Shown one piece after another: positions 34,956 through 44,740 of a stretch of DNA of 64,000 bases. Location of the stretch: contig CAVIKF010000003.1 in the NCBI GenBank assembly GCA_963643505.1, forward strand, positions 1-64,000, given 5' to 3'. Made by a program: the position numbers and the translations under genes. The first letter of the stretch is position 1. Each line of letters starts with the position of its first letter. The notes beneath the pieces were generated by a model, which was given only the letters and a program-made list of their open reading frames with translations, was not told the origin of the DNA and did not search any database. The stretch comes from CAVEFW01 sp963643505 (lineage in GTDB: Bacteria; Actinomycetota; Coriobacteriia; Coriobacteriales; Eggerthellaceae).

Positions 34956-37900
34956 CTAGCTCTCGCCGAATACGCCGTTGTGGTGAACAGCGTATTGGAT
35001 CGCATGAGCATCCGAAGAATCGACGATCCCGTCGTTGTTGACATCCGCGACAAGCTCGACCTTCGCTCGCGTTGCCCCCTCGCCCCAACAGGCAAGCAAG
35101 TTTGCCAAGGCCTCATCGGTATAGGCTCCGCAGCCCAAGTCGTAGGTGATCTGGGCGTCAATGACGGTGAGGGAGCCGTCATTGTTGACATCACCGCGGT
35201 TTTCGACATTGTTGGAGAGATAGAGGCCCTCCACCGTCAAGACCCCGGACACGCCGTTGCGAGGCTTGCCGCTCGTCATGCTCACGCGCATATAGATCTT
35301 TGCCGAAAGCTCGCCTGCCGAGGCGAGGGCAGGGGTCAAGGTAACTCCTGCAGCGTTTTTGTAGGTCTCCCCTGTCGGAGAAACGAGTTGGCCCTTTTGG
35401 TAGTACTCGACAGGATAGCGGTTGATCGTGCCGCCGTAGAGGTTGTTGTTCGTGTACGTGAGCGTCACGGCCTCGCCGTAACACGCATCGTAATCCCCCC
35501 GCCCAAAGGCATCCCAATCGACGATCGGGTAGGCAAGCACATTCACAACGGGGTTGGTCAGGCCCATGTTATACGGCGCAGACTTCTCCCAGACCCAATC
35601 GTCGAGGGTCATGTTCTGGGTCCGAGCGACAAGTTGTCCCGTGGCGTTGGTCGTCGCGTCATAAGGCACGATATGGAACGTCCCGGTAAGAGTCCCCGCA
35701 TACATGCCGATGCCGGTCACCTCCACGGTGCAGGGAGTGCCGACCTCGTCGTAGGTCTTGCCATCCGCCTGCGTCACGACGCACTTGGTGACATCGGTCG
35801 TGGAGCAGGAAAACTCGTAGTCTCTCCCCTCGACAAGGGAGACGGTCTCCCCTTTGTCGTCAAGGAAGTTCAATTGCGGGTGAACAGCAGAGCCGAAATT
35901 AAATGACGTGTCGGGGATGTCCGCAAGTCGCAACGTGGAAATATCGGTTCCCTCGACGATGTCGAAGGTGCCCTGGTAGGTGGTCTGAGAGCCGCCTTGC
36001 AAGTTGGCAAGCGCTGTCACCGTATACGTGGCCTTGCCCTTTTCCGTATTGTTTTCGTAGGAGACCGTGTAGTCGGTTCCTTCGACGAGCTCCACGCCGT
36101 TCAACTTCACACGCACGGTCGGGGCGATCTGCTCGCCGTTGCGATAGGCCCACTGGTCGGAGTCAAGGGATATCTCGCAATCGGCAAGGTCAGCAGGCGA
36201 GATCCCGAAGTACCCGATGAAGTAGTTGCGCAAACAGCTCGTATCCACCGGACGAACCGTAGTGGCCGCACGCACATAGTTCTCCGAAGAGAAGTCGGTG
36301 ATGTCACGGTTGTTTGAGGTTGTCTGCGCATCGAGGTCGGCAGGGTCAGGGTCGCCAAGCACCACGTAGTAGTCGGTGCCCTTCACAAGTTGATGGTCGC
36401 CGTACATGATGGTGAACTCGGGCTCGATCTGTTTGCCGGTGAAGGTGGCATGGGGAACGCCCGATTGCGGGTTTCCCTGTTCGTCGACCGTGTAGAAGGC
36501 TTGGCGGGAGGCGTCCCAATACCATGTCTCGCCGTTAACGAGCACGCTGGTGACCGAGCACTCCTTGTAGAGATTGACCTGGTCGATGATGTAGTTGCCG
36601 TAGGCAGAGCCGGTAAGAACCGTGCTCTTTGCCTTCGCGGTAAGCTTCACCACGTATCCTGAGGGGGTACCGGAGATGAACTTGAAGCACCCGTTGAGGG
36701 TTGAGCTCCCATAGGTGCCGCCCGTCGTGTTGTTGTAGTAGACGTATCCCTTGCTGTCAGCGATCAACTCCCCGTTCCGGTCCCAAAGCCACCAAGAGCG
36801 GCTCTCGTTGTTCAAAGCTTCGACGCCGAACTCCAACACGGGGACCTTGCTTGAGCCCGCTGCGTCAAAGGAGACGTACCCGGCACTGTCAAAAGCCATC
36901 GTGCAACCGGACATGCCGCGCTTGACCGCGTCCGCGCTGACGTTCCCCGAGTAGATGATGTAGTCGTACTCGTCTGCGGAGACCGCACCGCCCATGATCG
37001 AGGCGACGACGTCGGTCGGGTAGACGACCTTGCCAAAGGAGTACTTCCCGTTTTCTACCGATACGACCGCATCTTCCAAGGTACTTGCAGAGATGTCATA
37101 GGACGCGCAATCCTCGAGTGTTCCCTGGTAGAAACCCAGGCCGACGATGCTGGCCTTATACGGTGACCCTTCCGACATATCATGGGCACTCGCGTCGGGA
37201 AGGACATAGAAGTCGGCATTTTGGACCAAGACGGTCCCATCGGTCAAAATCACGCACAAGGTGGGGACGGAGGACGCTTCATTGCCCACATAAGGTGCTG
37301 GGGCAATCTGCTCGATCGAAGCGACGAGGGAGGTCGTCAACGTGACCTTTTGGCTCTCGGATGGCACGACCCAGGAATTCAACACGGGATAGCTTCCAGC
37401 GCAATACCAATAGCAGTCCCAATTCTGGGTTTGCACAGCCATGGCGTTGAGGTAGGCGGCCGCATTCGCACTGCGCAGGTCCGCCGCACTCCACGCAGAG
37501 AGATTGCTCCAAAGCCCCCAATCGCTGGCGCCGATGCATTGGTCGCTATGATAGGGGACCGAACCGCTCAACATGATGCAGTCATGCACGTAGCCCTCGT
37601 TTTGTCCGCAGATGCCCGCCTCGCGATACTCGACCGCGGTGGACTCGTTGATGGTGTAGACGCCGCCGGTATTGAGACACCCGTAGATCTCGCCGGTGAC
37701 CTCCGGATGGTCGTCGGACACGAACAGGCCACCTGCGATTCCGGCCATGTAGTAGCCGGTCTGGATATTCCTGACCTCAGCGTAATTCGCACAATAGTAC
37801 ACGTTGCCGCCGCGCAATTGGCCGACGATGCCTCCGGAGAACGGCTTGTTCCAACGGGTGCTGACGAGCTTACCGGCGATCTGGTTGTCGCCGTCATCGC

Positions 37901-39206
37901 TGACCGTGCCGTTATAGCAACGGGAAATCGTGCAGAACACGCCGGTCATGCCACAAATGCCACCGGAAGCGTTCAATCCGGTTATCTGGCCTTGGTTGCT
38001 ACAATCGGTGATTTCAACCGGATCGTCGGGATCGCCGTCGTTGTACTTGTTGGGATCGTCGGATTGGGAGCGCAAACCGCCGCATATGCCGCCTGTGGAA
38101 CTCGCTCCGCGGTTATTGACCGGCTCGCCGTCGATGCTATCGGACGCGGACGTGCTCACCTTGCCCGTAGAGCTACGGAGCAAGGCGTTGTAGGTTCCGT
38201 TTTGACAACGATAGATGCTCCCGTTGCTGTATCCGACGATACCGCCGACGCCGTCCATCTTGGCATAGGTGGTCGTGCCGAACCGGTCTTGAGCGCCCGA
38301 TCCTGTCGTGTAGGCCCAAACCGACCCCTCGTTGCGACAATCGGTGATACAACCGTGGTTGTCAGGATCGCCAAGACGGCCCACGACGCCACCGATCTCG
38401 CAAGCAACATCGAGCTCGTCGGAGTCGGTGGTCTCCTCAACGGCGATGTTTGAAGCGACGCCCACCTCAAGCTCTCCGGAGAAGGAGCACGATGCCACAT
38501 CACCGACCACGAAGCCAGCGACTCCGCCGACCGCTTTCACGACGATTTGCTCGGTGTCTGTGGATGCGTTCAACCCCGTGCTTTTGACGGTGACGTTGAT
38601 CGCGGACGAGCAATTGGTTATCGAGCCCGCGGAGTAACCGACGACGGTACCGATGTTGGAGAGGTGCTCCGTGTCGGCGGTCACGCTCACGCCTGCACCA
38701 GGGAAGCTCCCCACCGTGATGTTTACCAACCGTGAATCCTTGGAGCAATATCCGAACAGACCGACGTTGTTGAAATGGCCTTCGATTACAAGGCCGCTGA
38801 TATTTTTCGAAGCACCGTCAAAGGTCCCCGCGAAGGGAGTCTCCTCGGTACCGATAGGATCGAACGCCACGTTTTGCAAGCTGACGGGATTGTCGAGGCG
38901 AATCGTCACCCCCTCGAAAGGGACGGCTTGGATGGATTTTCCGGCATCATCGACGGCGCTGCCGTTGACCAGCGTCGCCAAACCGCGAAGATCGCCTGCA
39001 TCCTCGAGGTAATACTCCTTGGAGGTCGGATCATCGAGATACCACCTGATGTCGGGGTCTTGGGCGTTCAGCGCCGCCGCAACAAAAGGAGACGCCACAC
39101 CGAGCGCAACAACGCAAAGCAACAAGGCGATCAGCGCGGGCCGCCAAAGACGAAACCCACTAGTGGCCTGCCGCTTCTTACCAGTCGAGATATCCACACC
39201 AATCAC
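34956..39206 (-). CDS. Giant secreted GLUG-repeat protein with C-terminal dockerin
   Basis: A 1416-residue exported protein, last gene of the seven-gene uptake operon. N-terminus: basic segment then LIALLLCVVALGVASPFVAA (signal or anchor helix). Residues about 60-620 contain GLUG-like repeats (GLFGYCSKDSRLVNITVGSF, GGIVGYSNGSIYRCQNG, GGICGMTGVFCTISRCYNG) that form a beta-solenoid. Beta-sandwich modules follow with repeated EGTDYTVSYENN-type segments. The C-terminus (about 1345-1416) is a type I dockerin with two calcium loops, DVNNDGSLTVIDA and DVNNDGIVDSSDA. Its ATG overlaps the stop of the preceding gene by four bases. No cohesin partner is visible in the window. It may bind ligand at the surface or hold the complex together. 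Confidence 0.88.
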   Translation of the reverse strand: MIGVDISTGKKRQATSGFRLWRPALIALLLCVVALGVASPFVAAALNAQDPDIRWYLDDPTSKEYYLEDAGDLRGLATLVNGSAVDDAGKSIQAVPFEGVTIRLDNPVSLQNVAFDPIGTEETPFAGTFDGASKNISGLVIEGHFNNVGLFGYCSKDSRLVNITVGSFPGAGVSVTADTEHLSNIGTVVGYSAGSITNCSSAINVTVKSTGLNASTDTEQIVVKAVGGVAGFVVGDVASCSFSGELEVGVASNIAVEETTDSDELDVACEIGGVVGRLGDPDNHGCITDCRNEGSVWAYTTGSGAQDRFGTTTYAKMDGVGGIVGYSNGSIYRCQNGTYNALLRSSTGKVSTSASDSIDGEPVNNRGASSTGGICGGLRSQSDDPNKYNDGDPDDPVEITDCSNQGQITGLNASGGICGMTGVFCTISRCYNGTVSDDGDNQIAGKLVSTRWNKPFSGGIVGQLRGGNVYYCANYAEVRNIQTGYYMAGIAGGLFVSDDHPEVTGEIYGCLNTGGVYTINESTAVEYREAGICGQNEGYVHDCIMLSGSVPYHSDQCIGASDWGLWSNLSAWSAADLRSANAAAYLNAMAVQTQNWDCYWYCAGSYPVLNSWVVPSESQKVTLTTSLVASIEQIAPAPYVGNEASSVPTLCVILTDGTVLVQNADFYVLPDASAHDMSEGSPYKASIVGLGFYQGTLEDCASYDISASTLEDAVVSVENGKYSFGKVVYPTDVVASIMGGAVSADEYDYIIYSGNVSADAVKRGMSGCTMAFDSAGYVSFDAAGSSKVPVLEFGVEALNNESRSWWLWDRNGELIADSKGYVYYNNTTGGTYGSSTLNGCFKFISGTPSGYVVKLTAKAKSTVLTGSAYGNYIIDQVNLYKECSVTSVLVNGETWYWDASRQAFYTVDEQGNPQSGVPHATFTGKQIEPEFTIMYGDHQLVKGTDYYVVLGDPDPADLDAQTTSNNRDITDFSSENYVRAATTVRPVDTSCLRNYFIGYFGISPADLADCEISLDSDQWAYRNGEQIAPTVRVKLNGVELVEGTDYTVSYENNTEKGKATYTVTALANLQGGSQTTYQGTFDIVEGTDISTLRLADIPDTSFNFGSAVHPQLNFLDDKGETVSLVEGRDYEFSCSTTDVTKCVVTQADGKTYDEVGTPCTVEVTGIGMYAGTLTGTFHIVPYDATTNATGQLVARTQNMTLDDWVWEKSAPYNMGLTNPVVNVLAYPIVDWDAFGRGDYDACYGEAVTLTYTNNNLYGGTINRYPVEYYQKGQLVSPTGETYKNAAGVTLTPALASAGELSAKIYMRVSMTSGKPRNGVSGVLTVEGLYLSNNVENRGDVNNDGSLTVIDAQITYDLGCGAYTDEALANLLACWGEGATRAKVELVADVNNDGIVDSSDAHAIQYAVHHNGVFGES

Positions 39207-41686
39207 CTTCCTTGCGTGTTCGGAGCTGTCCCACGCTTATTGTCCGTATCGAAACGCCTCTTGGTGCTCAACGCACCGGCGATAAATGCGATGCCGATGA
39301 GCACGAACGCCAACGGCAGCCATGGGTTGTCGAGTTGGGCACGAGCGATAACCTGTTCGAGCTCTTGTTGGGTCTCGCTCATCTCATACAAAAGGATGCT
39401 GCCGGCGCCGTCCTTGGCGGCCGAGTCCGCTTGTCCGCCGGTGCCGGCGCCGCCTCCTTGGCCCTGGGTCGGAGATCCGTCGTTTGCGCCGGTACCTCCT
39501 CCGGAATCGTCGCCCGCTCCATGGTCGCCTTCTCCGCCACCACTGCCGCCGCCACCGCCGGAGTCCTCGTCAGGTTGGTCAACGATGACGACCTTCACGC
39601 AATCGATGCAACTGACAGATTTCGCCGCATTCGTAGCGGTGGGGCTCGTCATTCCCATGACGATGCGCACGGTTGAGTCCGGCGTCATCTTCGACCAGCC
39701 GCTTCCGTCGTAGTCGTTGTTCCTGCTCACGTAATACTCCAAGGCGATCATGGGGGCCACGAGACTTTGGCCGAGATAGCTCGCGTTGCTCGAAACCATG
39801 TGCATGTAGTAGTTGGAATAGCGATACTGGGTCGACAAGATCGTGGAGGCGCTGTAGAAACCGTCCGTGCCCTTGTACCCGTCGCTTCCGAGAAACTCGA
39901 TGTAACACAAGTCGCTGCTGTCGACACCGACGATGGAGAGGAAGTTGCCTATGGTGATGCCGCTCGCGTAGACCGTCGACCACGAGTCGTTGCGGCCATG
40001 GAAGGTATACCAATCGCTGTAGAGATTGCCAAGGCTCGCCAGTTGCTCGCGCGTCACCGTGACCTCACGGGCGACCGGGGCATCGTCGCCGAACTTCGCA
40101 TAGTCGCTCTCGTGGTAGATGACCACCCTCAAGGTGGAGGTGGATCCGATGTCCTCATCATCCACATCATGGCTGATCCACAAATCGGCGGAGACGTCCT
40201 CGCCGAAATATGAGCCGCCCTCCACGGTCGCAACCACGCGAGCACGCTTGAATCCGGAATTCGCCTTAAACACGACGTAGCCGGGATATTCCAAAAGTTC
40301 GGAGTACAGCTCGTCCTCCATGGACTCACCGCGGTAGTTGTGCCAGGTCAACCCTTCTATGTCCTCAAGCATCGACGTCTTCGTGACCGTGCTTTGCGTG
40401 CCCGCATCCTCGTCGTAAACCTTATAGGTCACCTTGGCGAAAAGGTAGCGGATGTTGTCGCCGTCAGGAAGGTTGATGCCGGTACCGTAGGACTCCCCCG
40501 AGGCGTTGACGATCTCGATGTTGGTGACATAGCTCGCATTGCTTGTGACCTGGACGCAAAAATGTTGGGTATAGGTCACGTTGAGATAGTCAGGGGACGT
40601 AAGCGTACACGTGAGATAGGCGTACCCGTTCGCCCCCGCATTGGCGGTGATCGATCCGCCGCTTACCTGGCAAAACGGCGTCACGACCTCCCCTTTGGAA
40701 TTCGTGCAGTACTCGAGGTTCCAAGCACGCACGAACCCGTCCCCAGACAGGGTGAGCATACCGTTGGACCAAAAGACATACGCGCTCACATCGACCGAGG
40801 TCATCTCGCCACGATACATGACGACTTGTGGAGCTGACCCCCCGTCGGGCAAGTAATCGTAGGACGTCTTCCAATCCGAGTAGTACAACGACGGCCCGAC
40901 TGGAACGACCTGTTCGTCGTTGGAGGTGATCTTTACGCGGGTGTTGTCGGGTGCCACGGTGACACCTTGGTAGGAACCCGTGATGCGAAGGTTCGCGGAG
41001 TTTCCCTGCCCGAGGGCGACCACTTTCATATCACCGGACTCATCGGGTAAGAGATCTTCCACAATCGATGCGTACTTCGCATAGGAGTCGGAAGTGAACT
41101 TCCAATCGATGTCGAGATCAGACTCACCCGCCATGACCACCGATCCGTCCGCATAGACGACCTGCGCGTCGAAATAACAGCTCCCCTGGCGGGTGTCGAT
41201 ATAGGCGGGGGTCTCAGAATCGCCCACATAGGCCGCGAAGTCTTCCATGGCGGCAGTCTTGTAGAAAAGGTGGATCTCCGTGACCGTCGCCGCGGGGTCT
41301 ACAGGATCAGGGTCTACAGGATCAGGGTTTTCAGGGTCGGTCGGAGGAGCCCCCTCCCCGCCCGAGCCGCCCGTCGAGCCCGAGTCCGAGCCCGAGCCGC
41401 CCGAGCCCTCCGTCGAGCCCGAGCCGCCCGAGCCGCCCGAGACCTCTCCCCCACCGACTTGGGACTGCATGGCCCCTTGCGTTGGAGCTGCGCTGGTACC
41501 CTCGACGCCCGCGTTCGCAAGACCCGCGTCCTCAGCATAGGCAAGGGCAAGCCGACTTGGCGACGCACCGCAAACACCCGTAGCGACCAAGGTGAGGGCA
41601 AGCAACATGCACAGCATGAGATGGCCCAGGCATGAGAGCCTGGAGCGCAGGTTGGCTCGCTTGCTATGTTTGCTACATGCCATCAT
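39203..41686 (-). CDS. Large exported protein with C-terminal membrane anchor
   Basis: An 827-residue protein: signal segment (LGHLMLCMLLALTLVATGVC), a Gly/Ser/Glu/Pro linker (about 75-130), several beta-sandwich regions and a C-terminal module. That module (about 545-715: REQLASLGNLYSDWYTFHGR, SGITIGNFLSIVGVDSSDL, EFLGSDGYKG) resembles the oxidoreductase molybdopterin-binding-like fold seen in Clostridial surface proteins; this match is tentative. A second Gly-rich linker, a helix (NPWLPLAFVLIGIAFIAGA) and the basic tail STKRRFDTDNKR complete it. The long flexible linkers and single C-terminal helix would let it span the wall while touching the ExbB/DUF2149 channel. It is coupled to the dockerin gene by an ATGA overlap. 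Confidence 0.85.
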   Translation of the reverse strand: MMACSKHSKRANLRSRLSCLGHLMLCMLLALTLVATGVCGASPSRLALAYAEDAGLANAGVEGTSAAPTQGAMQSQVGGGEVSGGSGGSGSTEGSGGSGSDSGSTGGSGGEGAPPTDPENPDPVDPDPVDPAATVTEIHLFYKTAAMEDFAAYVGDSETPAYIDTRQGSCYFDAQVVYADGSVVMAGESDLDIDWKFTSDSYAKYASIVEDLLPDESGDMKVVALGQGNSANLRITGSYQGVTVAPDNTRVKITSNDEQVVPVGPSLYYSDWKTSYDYLPDGGSAPQVVMYRGEMTSVDVSAYVFWSNGMLTLSGDGFVRAWNLEYCTNSKGEVVTPFCQVSGGSITANAGANGYAYLTCTLTSPDYLNVTYTQHFCVQVTSNASYVTNIEIVNASGESYGTGINLPDGDNIRYLFAKVTYKVYDEDAGTQSTVTKTSMLEDIEGLTWHNYRGESMEDELYSELLEYPGYVVFKANSGFKRARVVATVEGGSYFGEDVSADLWISHDVDDEDIGSTSTLRVVIYHESDYAKFGDDAPVAREVTVTREQLASLGNLYSDWYTFHGRNDSWSTVYASGITIGNFLSIVGVDSSDLCYIEFLGSDGYKGTDGFYSASTILSTQYRYSNYYMHMVSSNASYLGQSLVAPMIALEYYVSRNNDYDGSGWSKMTPDSTVRIVMGMTSPTATNAAKSVSCIDCVKVVIVDQPDEDSGGGGGSGGGEGDHGAGDDSGGGTGANDGSPTQGQGGGAGTGGQADSAAKDGAGSILLYEMSETQQELEQVIARAQLDNPWLPLAFVLIGIAFIAGALSTKRRFDTDNKRGTAPNTQGR

Positions 41687-41698
41687 CGATATGCACCG

Positions 41699-42055
41699 TT
41701 ATTCGTCGGTGGAGCTTCCCTTCTCTGACTGATCAGACGGATTCTCGACCATGTAGTACTTCCCGGTCTCAGGGTCTTGGTAGATACGGCCAAGGTCGAT
41801 ATAGGAGCTTCCACCGGAGTTGATGTCCTGTTCGATGCTTTCCATCTCGCTCACCTCATGGACCTGGTCGACCATGCTCATCTCTTTGACGTTGTTGATA
41901 TCGATGTTCCACGCGACGACCAGCGCCACCATGAGGCCACACGCCAAGACGAGCATGCAGTCAGAAAGGTTGGCGAGACCAGACATAGGATCGTCATCTT
42001 CTACCGGTCTTTGCTTGCGCAACCCGGCTTGGGAGAAACTCGAGAACTTGCCCAT
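41699..42055 (-). CDS. DUF2149 protein, ExbD-like single-helix subunit
   Basis: A 118-residue protein with DPMSGLANLSDCMLVLACGL then MVALVVAW, the DUF2149 signature and its only membrane helix (about 30-48), followed by an extracellular tail of about 70 residues. Asp32 at the start of the helix (LSDCMLVL) aligns with the proton-conducting Asp of ExbD/TolR (VDVMLVLL). It lies three bases downstream of the ExbB-like gene, as exbD follows exbB in proteobacteria. In archaea, as I recall, DUF2149 genes also neighbour MotA/TolQ/ExbB genes. It should be the stator or plug partner of that channel. Confidence 0.85.
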   Translation of the reverse strand: MGKFSSFSQAGLRKQRPVEDDDPMSGLANLSDCMLVLACGLMVALVVAWNIDINNVKEMSMVDQVHEVSEMESIEQDINSGGSSYIDLGRIYQDPETGKYYMVENPSDQSEKGSSTDE

Positions 42056-42058
42056 CGT

Positions 42059-42790
42059 CTACACCCCTTTCGGCGCCGCCGCGACTCGATTGCCCACCGC
42101 ATATGGCAGGGCGGTCTGTGTCGGGGAGAAGACGTTCAAACGGCCATCTTGGCGCATGGTGTCCACCGTCTCAAGAATGGCGGTGACCGCGGCCTCCATA
42201 GCCGTTGCGTAATCTTCATACCAACGTTGGCGGATCTTGGTGATGATGAAGGTGACAAGGGCGACGACAAGGCCTGCCACCGTCGTATCGAATGCGACGA
42301 GCAAACTCGAGGAGAGCGTCAGGGTGTCACCTACGCCAAGCGAGACGATGCCGGGGCCGAGGGGGATGAGCGTTCCCATCAATCCCAACATGGGAGCGAC
42401 CTTCGACACGACCTGGGTGCGAAGCAGCATCTTGTTATGACGATCCTCCATCTCCCCCATCAGGCGCTTCGCAAGCGCGACATGGGAGTCAACGGGAAGG
42501 CAACGATAGTCCCACAACGTCAACAGCATGTGCTTTTGAGAGCCGAGCAACTCCGCGTCACCGACGACCTGCGGAAGGGTCTCCTCGTTTGCAGTTGTCA
42601 ACGCGTCGAGGAACGCAGGGACCTTCACCTTGAAATGGCGGCGCTCAGTCACTCGCTCAAAGATGATGCTTCCGATGCAAAACACCGCGAACAGGATGAG
42701 CACGATGAGCAGGATGATGGTAGGCACAAGGAGCGCCTGGGAGATGATGTGCAGGATGTCGCCAAAGTATGTTTGGGCCAATATATCCAT
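42059..42790 (-). CDS. MotA/TolQ/ExbB proton channel family protein
   Basis: A 243-residue membrane protein. Helix 1 is about residues 18-42 (LLVPTIILLIVLILFAVFCI), followed by a cytoplasmic domain of about 95 residues. Two C-terminal helices carry the family signature VAPMLGLMGTLIPLGPGIV and LVAFDTTVAGLVVALVTFI, where the Thr residues line the proton path in ExbB/TolQ. The protein should form a pentameric channel around the DUF2149 subunit and use the proton gradient to do work on an extracellular partner. It lies in an operon with a FecCD-type ABC importer. Confidence 0.9.
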   Translation of the reverse strand: MDILAQTYFGDILHIISQALLVPTIILLIVLILFAVFCIGSIIFERVTERRHFKVKVPAFLDALTTANEETLPQVVGDAELLGSQKHMLLTLWDYRCLPVDSHVALAKRLMGEMEDRHNKMLLRTQVVSKVAPMLGLMGTLIPLGPGIVSLGVGDTLTLSSSLLVAFDTTVAGLVVALVTFIITKIRQRWYEDYATAMEAAVTAILETVDTMRQDGRLNVFSPTQTALPYAVGNRVAAAPKGV

Positions 42791-42805
42791 AACTTGAACC
42801 TTCTT

Positions 42806-43942
42806 CTATGCACGATAGGGCGGGTAGCTGTCTCCCAAGATGGACAGCATGTCTTCCTTGGACGGCCTTTTGCCGTAGAACAACTCGTAGAAATCCTGGC
42901 CGACCTCGACCATGTCCACGTCGAACTTGTCGGGATACAACATGTTGGCAAGCCATTGGATGCCGAGGTAGCGATTGCAGGCCATGGGTCTGTCCACCCA
43001 AGCCAGTGGCGTATTGGGCATGGCATACACGCGACCCTTCTTCACCGCCTCGACCACCGCCCAGTCGGGACTGGATTTGATGTGTTCCTCCGCACCGCCA
43101 CGAACCTCGGAATCCCACGTGACGATAACCTCCGGATTCCAACCGATCACGGACTCGAGAGAGACATCGGCCATACCTGTCGCGTCAAACCAGTCCACCT
43201 TGGCGACCACATTGGCACCCGCCACGTTGAAGCTGTAGGCGTGTTGACTCTCGGCAGGCTCGGTCTGCAATCCGAGGGGGCCCTCGGCGTAGTACACCTT
43301 CACTCGTTTGTCCTCGGGGATGTCGCGCACCGCCTCAGTGACACGGGTATAGGCATCCTCGCAATATGCCGACAACTTCGCGGCGCGCTCCTTCCTCCCC
43401 AAGATGTCGCCGAGCATCTCGAACGCATGGCCGATCTTCTCGAAGGAACCATCGATCAGTACGACAGGAATGCCGCTGAGTTCTTGGATGTTTTTCGCCT
43501 CGGAGATGTTTTCAGCGGTGAGCTCGACCGATGAGATGGAGAAGATGAGCTGGATGCCTTGGGAGAGCACCGCTTCCACGTCCATCTCGCCTGTCTCGAC
43601 CGCGCCGAGGTATTTCAAGCCTTCGAGCTCGTCGGTGAGGAAGCGTTTGTCATCGTCAGTGAACTTTGAGCACGACGCCCCCATCAGGTCAGGAGCGACC
43701 GCCAACACGAACACTTGGGCCAAGCCGCTCGTGAAATAGACCTTCTTCAACGCGCTGGGCGAGGGAATCTGCAACTCACGCCCCGCGTCGTCCACGATCG
43801 TGCGAACACCCTTGAACACCGCGTCGCCCGCCTCGCTTCGACACCCCGAAAGCACGCCGGCGCCGGCAAGCGCCGCCACGGAACATCCCGCCATGCGGAC
43901 AAAGCTTCTGCGGGAAACGATTTCCCTGTCATCAAATACCAT
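42806..43942 (-). CDS. Substrate-binding lipoprotein of FecB/BtuF type (Tat-exported)
   Basis: A 378-residue binding protein. The N-terminus VSRRSFVRMAGCSVAAL is a twin-arginine signal, and VLSGC (about 29-33) is a lipobox, so the mature protein is a membrane-anchored lipoprotein. The two-lobed helical-backbone (class III) fold is indicated by VDDAGRELQIPSPSALKKVY, YLGAVETGEMDVEAVLSQGI and NPEVIVTWDS. Such proteins bind haem, Fe-siderophore or cobalamin. It lies three bases after the ATPase stop. Tat export suggests folding or cofactor loading before export. The ligand is not determinable from sequence. Confidence 0.9.
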   Translation of the reverse strand: MVFDDREIVSRRSFVRMAGCSVAALAGAGVLSGCRSEAGDAVFKGVRTIVDDAGRELQIPSPSALKKVYFTSGLAQVFVLAVAPDLMGASCSKFTDDDKRFLTDELEGLKYLGAVETGEMDVEAVLSQGIQLIFSISSVELTAENISEAKNIQELSGIPVVLIDGSFEKIGHAFEMLGDILGRKERAAKLSAYCEDAYTRVTEAVRDIPEDKRVKVYYAEGPLGLQTEPAESQHAYSFNVAGANVVAKVDWFDATGMADVSLESVIGWNPEVIVTWDSEVRGGAEEHIKSSPDWAVVEAVKKGRVYAMPNTPLAWVDRPMACNRYLGIQWLANMLYPDKFDVDMVEVGQDFYELFYGKRPSKEDMLSILGDSYPPYRA

Positions 43943-43945
43943 CAG

Positions 43946-44740
43946 CTACTCCTCTTGTACCGGAACGCAAACCTTGACGGTCTTGCCTGGTCCGGTCTCA
44001 ACTTCCAAAATACGTGCATCCGTGTCGTAGATGGTGCGCAGCAACTCCGTGGTCATCACCTGGGAGGGAGCCCCGTCGTCAAGAACGAGCCCCTCGTGCA
44101 TGGCGATGACCCGATCGGCGCAATACAGGGCGTGATCGGGGTCATGGGTGACCATGAGCACCGTGGTACCACCTTGGGTGAGTTTCTTCATCTGGCGCAA
44201 CACCGTCTGCTGGTTACCGAAATCCAGGCTTGCTGTTGGCTCGTCCATCACCAAAACGGAAGGTTGTTGCGCCAACGCGCGGGCTATGAGCACCAACTGC
44301 TGTTGACCACCGGAGAGTTGGCTGTAGGTCTTGCGTGCAAGGTGGTCGATGCCCATGAGCTCCATGGCGTCGAAAGCAACCTGCTTGTCCTCGTCGGTCA
44401 CGCGGGACAAGGTGCTGATATAGGGCGTACGTCCCATGAGTACGACATCGGCGGCTATGAAGGGAAACGGCGGTGTATGAGCTTGCGGAATGTAGGCGAA
44501 ATATCGAGCGCGCTCCTTCTCGCTTAGGTGTAAGGTCTCCTTGCCGTTGATCCTCACCGAGCCACCAAGGGGGGCAAGCAAGCCCAAAATGCTCTTCAAC
44601 GTCGTGGTCTTTCCGCATCCGTTGGCGCCGATGACGCAAACGAACTCGCCGGCGAAGGCGTCAAAAGACACCCCGTGGACGATCTCGATCTTGCCGTATC
44701 CGCAATGCAGGTCTCGTACTTGGAGCAGGGCGTCGGTCAT
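43946..44740 (-). CDS. FecE/FhuC-like ABC transporter ATPase
   Basis: Start placed at ATG 44740 (MTDALLQVRDL), which overlaps the permease stop as ATGA; a start three codons upstream is also open. It has 264 residues. Walker A GANGCGKTT, Q-loop YIPQAH, ABC signature LSGGQQQLVLIARAL, Walker B VLVMDEPTASLD and H-loop VTHD are all intact. It powers the FecCD permease for import of an iron chelate, haem or cobamide. Confidence 0.92.
   Translation of the reverse strand: MTDALLQVRDLHCGYGKIEIVHGVSFDAFAGEFVCVIGANGCGKTTTLKSILGLLAPLGGSVRINGKETLHLSEKERARYFAYIPQAHTPPFPFIAADVVLMGRTPYISTLSRVTDEDKQVAFDAMELMGIDHLARKTYSQLSGGQQQLVLIARALAQQPSVLVMDEPTASLDFGNQQTVLRQMKKLTQGGTTVLMVTHDPDHALYCADRVIAMHEGLVLDDGAPSQVMTTELLRTIYDTDARILEVETGPGKTVKVCVPVQEE

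Noticed and set aside
34956..39206. Cellulosome component
   Set aside because: A dockerin is present but there is no cohesin, scaffoldin or glycoside hydrolase in the window; operon context points to uptake instead.
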